The notes below the pieces were generated by a model. The model searched no databases. It worked only from the letters and a program-made list of their open reading frames with translations, and was not told the DNA's origin. Positions 37,380 to 45,692 of a stretch of DNA of 64,000 bases are shown here, in pieces; the stretch's first letter is position 1, and each line of letters starts with the position of its first letter. Source of the DNA: Nemania diffusa (Eukaryota > Ascomycota > Sordariomycetes > Xylariales > Xylariaceae); the NCBI GenBank assembly GCA_038501195.1, contig JBBPUQ010000003.1, forward strand, positions 186,001 to 250,000, written 5' to 3'. The position numbers and the translations under genes are program-made.

Positions 37380-38328
37380 TCACTTTCTTAGACTGTCAAG
37401 ACGAGCTTGAAGATCATCATCCGCAGAATCGCCACCTCCGCTAGGGCCACCAATCGCCTGCGCCTGAGCCACCCTAGCCTCAGGAACGTGATCGGAATGG
37501 AGCCCTGTAGGTGTCTCTCCGAACTACACAATATAGTTAGAACTTGTCCCGTCAGAATGTAACAGACCGGGCTACTCACAGCTTGGTTAAGGTCGACACC
37601 AATCTCCTCCAGCACACGCTCTACAACCTCGTCACCCTCCTCTTCTACGCCGACATCCATAGCATCATCAATGGCGTCGTCCATCATCTCCTGTCTCTGT
37701 TCCATTATATCGTTCTCTCTCTCGAATTCCATTGCGATCCGTTGTAAGGCAGGTAGGTTCATTGTTCGATTCATACTTCCGAGGGCCATGGTAGCGCCTT
37801 TCATGGCCTGCATCATCTGCTCGTTGGTCCGATGCGTCTAGAAGCACTGAGTTAGCAACATATAGCATTGAATATAGATGCCAGATAAGCATACTTGTAA
37901 TCGAAGGGATATCTTTTGTAGGTTGCTCTTGAGTCCGTAGAACTTCTCGATGTATCTATAGCACGAAGAGCAGTTGGTCAGTCCAGAAATTCCTATATTC
38001 TCGTATTGACCGTGGCATATCCGTGCTACTAACCTTCTCGTCCGCACCAAGTCTTTGGCTTGTATCTTGGCTGCTCCCATCTGTCCCTTTTGGGCGCTCT
38101 GTTTGATCTGAGTCACGAGCTGCTTCTCCTGTCTCTCCAGCTTGACCTTCTGCTGGTCGATCTCGCGTATTGCTTTATCGAGGAGGCGTTGGTTCTTGCG
38201 CAGACGCTCTGCTGGCGTCATGCGTTTACCGAAGGCCCATTCTAAGATCTGCCATACCAGTCACTGTCAGCCGTTCGACCTATTGCTATTGTTTTCTAGT
38301 TATCAGGCGAGTTTATTCTCACATTCAT
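37380..38328 (-). CDS. VPS2: ESCRT-III subunit Vps2/CHMP2
   Basis: Membrane-scission polymer subunit for multivesicular-body sorting, cytokinesis and membrane repair. Five exons on the minus strand: 38328-38323, 38248-38034, 37955-37895, 37837-37580 and 37523-37380 (introns 74, 78, 57 and 56 nt), 227 aa. Exon 1 encodes only Met-Asn. It is needed to give the family N-terminus MN-ILEWAFGKRMTPAERLRKNQR. Charged helices follow (KVKLERQEKQLVTQIKQ, DLVRTRRYIEKFYGLKSNLQ), then AMKGATMALGSMNRTMNLPALQRI. The acidic half contains DDAIDDAMDVGVEEEGDEVVERVLEEIGVDL. The C-terminus LQARLDSLRK is a MIM1 motif for the Vps4 MIT domain. Each junction was fixed by phase and by continuity with family sequence. 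It is convergent with the Fe-ADH gene, with only 190 bases between stops. Confidence 0.93.
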
Positions 38329-38620
38329 TATTGCTTTCGTCACAAAGTAGTTCAATCGGGTTGTCTGGTCTAACAAGACAAGAGAGGATGACCTGTTGTA
38401 TAATGTATGATAGCTTTGAAGTAGGCGTTCCAGAATGTGGCAGCCTAGATTGAGTCTCGTCTTGTTGATGTGTCTTTCAGGTACCTTAGGGAGGTAGTTA
38501 GCTAGTAAGGTTGCGCGGCGGTTACAAGGAGGAAGATAAGATAGAGAGAGTTCCAAGGCGAACTAAACGACGTCAGGAGCATGTGCTTGTCTTGCCTACC
38601 TTTCTGTACGTGTACCCACA

Positions 38621-39223
38621 CAACCTGACCAGTACCCCCCCTTGATCAACACACCAACACCCAAATCAGGTCAAGGAAGTGGATGCGATCAACAGCGCTA
38701 AAACACTAGTACTGGTCGGATAGTTTAAAAATAAAATAATCGATTATTAATCGATTGCAGTAAAATATTTTTAACTTAAGCAAAATTTATATATAAATAA
38801 TAATCAATTAACAATTAATTAATAATTAATAAATATATATATAAAAGTATTTTTTTTTTTAAAAATAAAAATAAAAAATAAAAAAAAATATTAATTATTA
38901 ATTAAATATTAATCAATTATTAATCAATTAGCTATTAATTAACAAATATTATATTATATATATATTTAATATTTTTTTAATATTAATATTAAAATAATAA
39001 ATAATATAAAAGTTTTTTATTTATTAAATATTAATTAATTAATATTTAATTATTTATTAATTAATTAATATTTAATTATTTATTAATTATTAATCGATTA
39101 ACTATTTAATAAAAAATATTTCAATTTTACTAGTAGTGGTCGGATGGGGCGGCTCTCTTATTTTCTATTGGCTGTTTTTTAGCACTGTAGGTATGTGGGG
39201 GTAGGGGGGTACTGGTCGGGTTG
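38621..39223. mobile_element. Candidate transposon remnant: 20-bp terminal inverted repeats around an almost pure A/T block
   Basis: The left end 38621-38640 (CAACCTGACCAGTACCCCCC) and the reverse complement of 39204-39223 match at 19 of 20 positions. Inside, a 17-bp direct repeat (ACTAGTACTGGTCGGAT at 38705-38721; one mismatch at 39129-39145) borders about 400 bases made almost only of A and T. These contain runs of ATTAATTA and TTATTAATCGATT. No open frame or target-site duplication is visible. It could be a repeat eroded by repeat-induced point mutation or an A/T-rich insertion inside an older element. Confidence 0.5.
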
Positions 39224-39290
39224 TCAGGCCCCTCTTCTGTACCTAAGGTAGGTACCTACATAGGTACTTTCTTACCTAATCGCCACCTAC

Positions 39291-39738
39291 CACCCACAGA
39301 GTCGGAGTACCAAGAAACCACACACACCCCATAATACACCTAAACACTACAACTTTAAAGGCCTGCCAAGCAGCCAAATAAAATCAGAAAAATAACATAA
39401 ACAATTGTATAGATAGACAAAGAGGAGGCAGTTATATACATATCAGCTATATTATATAAATACAAAGCGTAAAGTATTAACGTACGTTGTACTATCAAGC
39501 AAAACTATGATACAAGGGGTATAAGCCACTATAACAACAACCCCAGAGTACATAGCTATTAATCTCGGTCTACATTGAGTTATACATATCAATATAATCG
39601 CCATTTTCTCTACTATTCAAATCTTTACGTAGATTAATTTTACGATTTTATTTGGTTGCTTGGCAGGCTTTTGAAGCAGTAGTGTCTAGGTGTATTATGG
39701 GGTGTGTGTGGTTTCATGGTACTCCGACTCTGCACCCA
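39291..39738. mobile_element. MITE with 89-bp terminal inverted repeats and 6-bp target-site duplication
   Basis: Left arm 39297-39385 and right arm 39644-39732 are inverted copies, 82 of 89 positions identical. Both begin CAGAGTCGGAGTACCA and end CCAAATAAAATC. The 436-bp element is flanked on both sides by CACCCA (39291-39296 and 39733-39738), a likely target-site duplication. The centre (39386-39643) is A/T rich and non-coding, so it is a non-autonomous element that would need a transposase from elsewhere. Five of the seven arm mismatches are transitions. Confidence 0.85.
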
Positions 39739-39956
39739 TATGTAGACTAGACTAGTCTACCTTAGAGTAAAGTTTGGGGACTGCGCACTGTATTATGGGT
39801 CCCCTAATAGTGCATCGAACCCCGCTTCATAGTTGCCAATTATTGGGCAAGATACCTAACAGCTGTACAGTGTACACGTAGGTAATGACATATCCAATCA
39901 GTGAAAGCTAGTCCCAGCAGTACAGAATAGGTAATCTTGCCGCTCAGGCGGGTTCG

Positions 39957-40157
39957 ATGCCACCAAAATACCTATCATGTCACCGTCGTATTTTTCTCGC
40001 ACCACCCTCCTCCATCACCTCCAACACTCTCAATAACGACACCTACGACAACCACGTAAATCACACTATCCTCCGGTTTACGTCCCTACCCTACGGCGCC
40101 GGCTTTTCGACACCTTTCATGGATCCCGACCTCTATCGATTGTCGTCATTGCCATGA
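39957..40157 (+). promoter_or_regulatory. Possible upstream open reading frame overlapping the Fzo1 start
   Basis: A 66-codon frame whose TGA stop (40155-40157) overlaps the Fzo1 ATG (40154-40156) as ATGA. That geometry would allow termination-reinitiation control of Fzo1. The peptide has no recognisable domain. It matters only if transcription starts before 39957, which is unknown. Confidence 0.3.
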
Positions 40158-42991
40158 GCCAGGACTACTTCCCGCCGATGCCCAAGGGCAAATCGCCTGC
40201 CCGAGCGGTGAGAAACAACGGCGACGACGCAACAAACAATCCATTCCGCGAACCTACCACCCCCGGGGCAGGAGCAGCAGATGGGGCCGTGGCTGGGCGA
40301 CCTGCATATGTCACCGTCGGCAGTGGCTCAACCTCACACCATGCCGCAAGACTGCAATCCATGCTCGATCGTGACTCCGGATACGGTGGAAGCATTGCCG
40401 GCGACGAACCCGGCTCATCTAAGCTGCCCCTCGGCTCTCCTCGAACTGATCCAAGCCTCAACGGAGACTCTATAATGACACGCCAATCCGGCAATCCCGA
40501 GACCGACCAGCGAAACCAGGTTGCTGCCATTTCGCAGCTATGGTACAATCAACAGCGAGTCGCTCTAGGCCGTGCCATCAACAGGGTCGTTGATCTTCTC
40601 CAGGGTCTTCAGGAGACGAATGCCACCTGGCCTGCTCTCTACCCTTCCGTCCAGCGCACTGACGCATCCGCACCTGAGCGATCTGCCCCGGGCCCCGGCT
40701 TACACCGCGCATTCTCTGCCATTGCCGAGCCCGCACACCCGCCGCGACCCCCGCGCCGGTCCATGACCACTGTCCCCGACAACGATTCTGCCGAGTCCAG
40801 CAAGGATGCTGAAAACAAATCTGCCGCCGAAGACCCTCGCCTAATAACGCCCCAGATTGCACAGGAGTTCTCCATTCTCAAGCTCGACCTAAAGCTTGGC
40901 GCCTTGAACCAGTCCGAGCTCGTTCACTCGCTAGAAAAAGGCTCAGTTGCGGCCTTGTTGGATGGCAAGATACGCACGAGCATAAAGCACCTAATATCGC
41001 TACGAGAACGAATTGATGACACTTCCAGCAAGGTTTTGGTCACCGGAGACTTGAACGCCGGCAAATCCACCTTCTGCAATGCCCTGCTACGACGCAAGGT
41101 GCTACCCGAAGATCAACAGCCTTGCACGAGTATCTTCTGCGAGGTTTTGGATGCACGGGAAAATGGAGGCCTGGAGGAGGTCCATGCAGTACACATGGAC
41201 AGCGCCTATAACCGACATGACGAATCAACCTACGATGTGTTCCCTCTCTCCAAACTTGAACAGATTGTACTTGACAACTCAACCTATATGCAGTGCAAGG
41301 TTTACGTCAAGGATATTCGTTCCGTGGACGAATCTTTGCTAAACAATGGTGTTGTGGACATTGCCCTGATTGATGCTCCCGGCCTTAACTCAGACACCAC
41401 CAAGACGACTGCTATATTCGCTCGACAGGAAGAGATTGACGTAGTTGTCTTCGTCGTCTCTGCCGCTAATCACTTTACGCAGTCGGCCAAGGAGTTCATA
41501 TGGGCCGCAGCAGCCGAGAAGGCCTACATCTTCATGGTTGTGAACGGCTTTGATATGATCCGCGACAAAGCGCGATGCGAGAAGTTGATCCTTGACCAGG
41601 TCTATGGCCTGAGTCCTCGAACATACAAGGAATCCTCCGAATTAGTACACTTCGTGTCAAGTAATGCCATTCCAATGGGCCACCCATCCCCAGGTGGTCC
41701 TGGCGGAGGTGGCAGTAGCAGCTCTAGTGGAGGTGGCGGTGACGAGCCGAGCGATGATCCCAAAGGCAAAGGAAAGGAAAAGGAGAAGCTAGAAGACTTC
41801 CAGGCACTAGAACAGTCTTTGAGACGTTTCGTTCTGGAGAAACGGGCACGGTCCAAGCTCACGCCTGCCAAGACTTATCTCATGAACATCCTTAATGATG
41901 TTCATGTTCTTGCCACCGTCAATGCAGAGGTAGCGCAGTCCGAGATAGACCGCGTGACGAAGGATCTGGAAGACATCGAGCCGCAGCTGGAATCTTCTAA
42001 GAAGGCGAAGACAGAAGTAGGCGATCAAATTGATCAAACCATTGAGACAACCTGCAGGGATATTTACGAGCACGCAAGAAACACGCTCAACTCGGCCATC
42101 GTACATGCTGGCGACACCACTCTAGGTGTGCCGTATCCAGGGTTGTTCGGAGTGTTTGATTTTGCCGACGACCTCAAGGAAGCAATGCTTAATGAGATCT
42201 CTACAGCAGTCACAAATTGTGAAGACCATGCTCGTTCTAGGACGGTCGGCGGAGTAAATGCGATCAAGCAACTTGGCATCCTTCATCTTGGTAACGAATA
42301 CCACGACCTGAGCTTCCGATCCGATGTCATGTTCCGAAGGCGACGAGATGCCCTGGCTAAGGAGATCGACCTGCCTACCGAGATTTGGGATCTTGTCGAT
42401 TGGTCGACTCTCATGCAACGCCAGGAGAAGGTAGCCGGTACTGGTATGGCTTTGACCTTAGCAACCGCTATAGGCGGACGCTTAGTTGGCGGGTCTAGCT
42501 GGGTAGACCATGCAATGAGCGCTGCCAAGATCGTTGGAAACGATAATCTCAGGAAACTGATTGTACCGACAATTGTTCTTGCAGGTAGGTTCCACATGCC
42601 AGAAATGTTTATGTTACCGTCGCTAATTATGCATCTTATAGTCGTGTCTGCCGCGGCATATGTTTTGCAACAAGTCCCACAGTCGCTACCTCACCGCCTA
42701 TCGGCCAAGCTCTCTGCACAGCTAGAATCCATGGACTACGTGCACGCCAATAGTACACGTATAGCTAGCTCGGTGCGCAAGGTCCTGCGTTTTCCCGCCG
42801 ATAACCTCCGCGTCGGCCTGACCCGGTCGGTCGAACAACTCGGCTCACGCAGAGACGAGACTATGAAAACACGCACAGAAAGCGAGGTGGCCTACAAGTA
42901 CTTCAGTAATCTCGTCCGCAACAGCGCCCACCAACGCGCTCTCGTCGCCGACGTAGATCTCGACGCGCATCCCCAGGCAACGGTGGCATGA
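40154..42991 (+). CDS. FZO1: Mitofusin Fzo1, outer-membrane GTPase of mitochondrial fusion
   Basis: Dynamin-like GTPase that tethers and fuses mitochondrial outer membranes. Exons are 40154-42584 and 42642-42991, 926 aa (yeast Fzo1 is about 855). The first 230 residues are disordered and Pro/Ser-rich except for a helical segment at about 120-155 (first heptad region). GTPase motifs: G1 TGDLNAGKST (G298-T306), G2 T325, G3 DAPG (407-410), G4 NGFD (464-467). A Gly/Ser-rich then Lys/Glu-rich insert of about 35 residues follows HFVSSNAIPMG. The C-terminal half is helical with the membrane anchor at LIVPTIVLAVVSAAAYVL. The 57-nt intron (42585-42641) lies inside that anchor, keeps phase and contains no stop, so an unspliced message would still be open. 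I prefer splicing because it gives one continuous hydrophobic segment. Confidence 0.93.
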   Translation: MSQDYFPPMPKGKSPARAVRNNGDDATNNPFREPTTPGAGAADGAVAGRPAYVTVGSGSTSHHAARLQSMLDRDSGYGGSIAGDEPGSSKLPLGSPRTDPSLNGDSIMTRQSGNPETDQRNQVAAISQLWYNQQRVALGRAINRVVDLLQGLQETNATWPALYPSVQRTDASAPERSAPGPGLHRAFSAIAEPAHPPRPPRRSMTTVPDNDSAESSKDAENKSAAEDPRLITPQIAQEFSILKLDLKLGALNQSELVHSLEKGSVAALLDGKIRTSIKHLISLRERIDDTSSKVLVTGDLNAGKSTFCNALLRRKVLPEDQQPCTSIFCEVLDARENGGLEEVHAVHMDSAYNRHDESTYDVFPLSKLEQIVLDNSTYMQCKVYVKDIRSVDESLLNNGVVDIALIDAPGLNSDTTKTTAIFARQEEIDVVVFVVSAANHFTQSAKEFIWAAAAEKAYIFMVVNGFDMIRDKARCEKLILDQVYGLSPRTYKESSELVHFVSSNAIPMGHPSPGGPGGGGSSSSSGGGGDEPSDDPKGKGKEKEKLEDFQALEQSLRRFVLEKRARSKLTPAKTYLMNILNDVHVLATVNAEVAQSEIDRVTKDLEDIEPQLESSKKAKTEVGDQIDQTIETTCRDIYEHARNTLNSAIVHAGDTTLGVPYPGLFGVFDFADDLKEAMLNEISTAVTNCEDHARSRTVGGVNAIKQLGILHLGNEYHDLSFRSDVMFRRRRDALAKEIDLPTEIWDLVDWSTLMQRQEKVAGTGMALTLATAIGGRLVGGSSWVDHAMSAAKIVGNDNLRKLIVPTIVLAGRFHMPEMFMLPSLIMHLIVVSAAAYVLQQVPQSLPHRLSAKLSAQLESMDYVHANSTRIASSVRKVLRFPADNLRVGLTRSVEQLGSRRDETMKTRTESEVAYKYFSNLVRNSAHQRALVADVDLDAHPQATVA

Positions 42992-43833
42992 AAATCTCCT
43001 TAAGTTAAACGATGGTTGAAATGAGGGATACGAGCATTGGGTGGCGTTGTGCACAAAATACGTTATGTTTCAGCTCATATAATACCACTCTGTCAAGTCG
43101 TTGTTATTCGTTTTCTCTATTTTTCGTCTCTTATTTCTCCCCCACTCCCAAAATGCTTTGATGATTCTGAATGCTTTTATGAGGGAGGATTCAGGAAAGA
43201 CAAAAACGTAGAAATGAGAGGTCGATGCTCGGGACGTCAGGAGGTTGGGAATTAGACTTCTCCTTTCTTCGGATTTGTGCATACAGTCTTAGTCTCCCCT
43301 CGCAAATTCTCTTAGCTACGTTACGTAACACCTAAAACGGCGAAAATAGATACTCTTGATGAAGTATTGAATTTTTTATTTTTTATGATTTAATCAGTAA
43401 TTATGCAGAACATGCCTGTTTTTTACAGTACGGTCTTTGATTTAGGATGTCCGGAGAACATCGACAAGTTCCAACTCAAGTTGGAATCAGAGGTAAAGGC
43501 TTATATAAGTGAAACTTTTGGAAATCCCGCTTCGCTTTGGTGGGGGGGTTTAGATAGTTTAACTACTTAGAGTGTTAATACTTGCCTCTATATTCACAGC
43601 AAAAACATTTACAAAGGAGAAAACTATAACGCGACCAAAGCCGTACCAGCCTACATGCGGCAATTACATATCAGCAACAACGTATACACCAGTTCTCACG
43701 CCTCCTAGGTACTCTTCTCGGCTACACGCAATAAAATCACATCTATCCTCAAGTTCTGCAACTCTAAGTCCAAGCAACGACACAAGCCACCACCGTGGAT
43801 TCAACACGACGCAACGAATGGAATTTCACAGCG
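42992..43833. other. Spacer between FZO1 and tRNA-Arg
   Basis: About 840 bases. It includes A/T-rich DNA near 43365-43400 and a short inverted repeat TTCCAACT-CA-AGTTGGAA at 43469-43486. Open frames here carry no recognisable protein. Confidence 0.5.
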
Positions 43834-43943
43834 GGTTCCGTGGCCTAATGGCTAGGGCGCTAGATTTCGGTGATACCTGCCCCAAGCTGGGTAGATGATA
43901 TCTGATTCTCTAGAGATTGTCGGTTCGAGTCCGGCCGGGATCG
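43834..43943 (+). tRNA. tRNA-Arg (anticodon UCG) with a 37-nt intron
   Basis: Acceptor stem GGTTCCG (43834-43840) pairs with CGGGATC (43936-43942), with discriminator G43943. The D arm is GCCT...GGGC. Anticodon stem CTAGA/TCTAG encloses loop TT-TCG-G-C with anticodon TCG at 43867-43869, reading CGA codons. The T arm GTCGG-TTCGAGT-CCGGC contains the B box. The intron (43871-43907) sits at the canonical place one base 3' of the anticodon. A T5 run follows as terminator. Confidence 0.9.
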
Positions 43944-43965
43944 TGATAATTTACAAGCTCTTCAG

Positions 43966-43970
43966 TTTTT
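43966..43970 (+). terminator. RNA polymerase III terminator of tRNA-Arg
   Basis: TTTTT 22 bases after the discriminator base, the usual poly-T signal for Pol III. Confidence 0.6.
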
Positions 43971-44860
43971 CGAGTTTTGTATCCTTTTTACCTATTTCCT
44001 TGCTTTTTATTCTATCCGTTGTTCTCGTATTAGGCGTATTCTTGTCTCATCTAACCCTAGCTAACTCTGTAAGGACTGTATAATATGGAGGGCTATACGG
44101 TTTCGTCAATAAATTGATCTACATTGAAAACTGAATGGAAAAATATTTAAGATATAATTTAGCGAGGGGAGAGCCTGTTCCTACTTGAAAGCCCTAACGG
44201 CCTTGAGATGATCGGAAATCCAGATAGGCCACCGCTGTTGGAATCTACATTGCTTAGCTAATATCAAACAGTCAAGGCTCAGCCAATTAGAAGCTCAGCA
44301 GTTATGTATGATTGCCCTATTCAGTAGTTGTTAAAACTACAGTTGGTCTACGCTAATTATGCCCCCAAAACCCCGAGCCAATGCATGTGCTTTTATCACT
44401 TATAAAGGATGAGTGATGACATCACCATCTTGAACAACAACACCTCGTGCAACATACTCTTTGTCCGGCCGGGCTATTTACTCCTAGATAGCCCTAGAAG
44501 CCTAAAGCTATTGTCCCATGACAGACCACCATTTGGTGCTGCCTTGTTTACGTGTGAGACTGACGTATGCCACGCCGTATTAGCCATTGAGATGTAGTGT
44601 GGCGCCTAGGTATGAGATAATAAGACATATACGCAGCATATGCAGATTATCCTTCTTATAGATATCCAGAGGGACATACATGCTCACTTATTTATTTGCT
44701 GTCTTCGTCTGCCTCGTCAAATACTTATAAGATAGCTATCTAGCTAAATAAATCTCCCAATCTCCTACCGAAAGCTCTGAAGAATACCACAACTTCCCGA
44801 ACCTCCTCAGCCTAAAACCCAGCAATCAACAACTAAGGACACGGAAACCCCACAGCAAAA
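43971..44860. other. Spacer between tRNA-Arg and small membrane protein gene
   Basis: About 890 bases. A T-rich pyrimidine stretch follows the tRNA. Open frames near 44409 show no recognisable product. The last 100 bases are C/A-rich 5' leader of the next gene. Confidence 0.5.
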
Positions 44861-45294
44861 ATGGGCATAGCATCCGGAATCGCGCACTTCTTCGAGTCGA
44901 TCGGAGAGACGATCTACGGCATATTCGCCGCGATCCTGTCCATGTTCCAGCTCGTATTCAGCACCATCATGGGCGTGTTCACAGGATTCGTGAACTTCGT
45001 CGAGGGCACGCTAGGCTTTGCGATTCGTGAGTTCCACTTTTCTTCCCCCTCCACCTCACTCCTTTCACCATTACCCCTTTGAATTCCTTCATAGTGTAGT
45101 AGTGATTGTTTGTGATGTTGAATACTCTGCTCGGCGACTTAAGAATGTACTTACTCGCGCAATTAGCTAACTTCCTTGCCCTAAATCTAGACAACTTCTT
45201 CATCCTCGGGACCGTCGCGGCCGCTGTATTTGGGTACATGCTCTACACACAACGAAGCGGCACAGCAACCACAAATCGGAAGATCAAAAACTAG
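44861..45294 (+). CDS. Small hydrophobic membrane protein, unknown function
   Basis: Exons 44861-45026 and 45167-45294 (intron 140 nt, GTGAGT...AATTAG) give 97 aa. The N-terminal half is one long hydrophobic, Phe/Ile-rich region (IAHFFESIGETIYGIFAAIL, FQLVFSTIMGVFTGFVNFVEG). It is long enough for two membrane passes or a hairpin. The second exon gives another transmembrane segment, FFILGTVAAAVFGYMLY, and a short basic tail. Small proteins of this build are common in moulds, but I recognise no named family. The leader before the ATG (CAAAAATGG) is a good fungal start context. The intron model is supported by phase and by continuity of the hydrophobic pattern. Confidence 0.65.
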
Positions 45295-45692
45295 GTTCCG
45301 CTAGCTTGGTATCTTGGGTTATATCGCGGTATTGTGTTTATTCTACGCATGTGGTAACTAAAGCGGACTACCTCTGGGAAATACTACAGGTTTTCATAGC
45401 GTTATTGTACCGGTACGAAATTGCACGGTTTGGCAGTAAGGGCTTATGGATGTCTTTTGAGGGTAACATGTATACGTCAGGAGAGGATAGATAAGTGCAT
45501 AAGAAGTGTTATATGTCTACACCAGTCGAGGCGTCGCTAGGAATAGAATGAGTACATAGCTAATACAATTTCATAATGAAGTATATTCAAGTCATTCAAG
45601 TAATCATTCTGTCTGATAGCAATGCTCGTAAACTGTCTGGTATCCATGACTTAATACACCTCTCTAACCCCCCTAAAAACCCCCACAACCAT
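45295..45692. other. Short convergent spacer
   Basis: About 400 bases between the stop of the small membrane protein gene and the stop of the LIM-like gene. No feature is supported. Confidence 0.5.

Noticed and set aside
43572..44083. Two plus-strand open frames around the tRNA-Arg gene
   Set aside because: They run through the tRNA sequence itself and its Pol III terminator.
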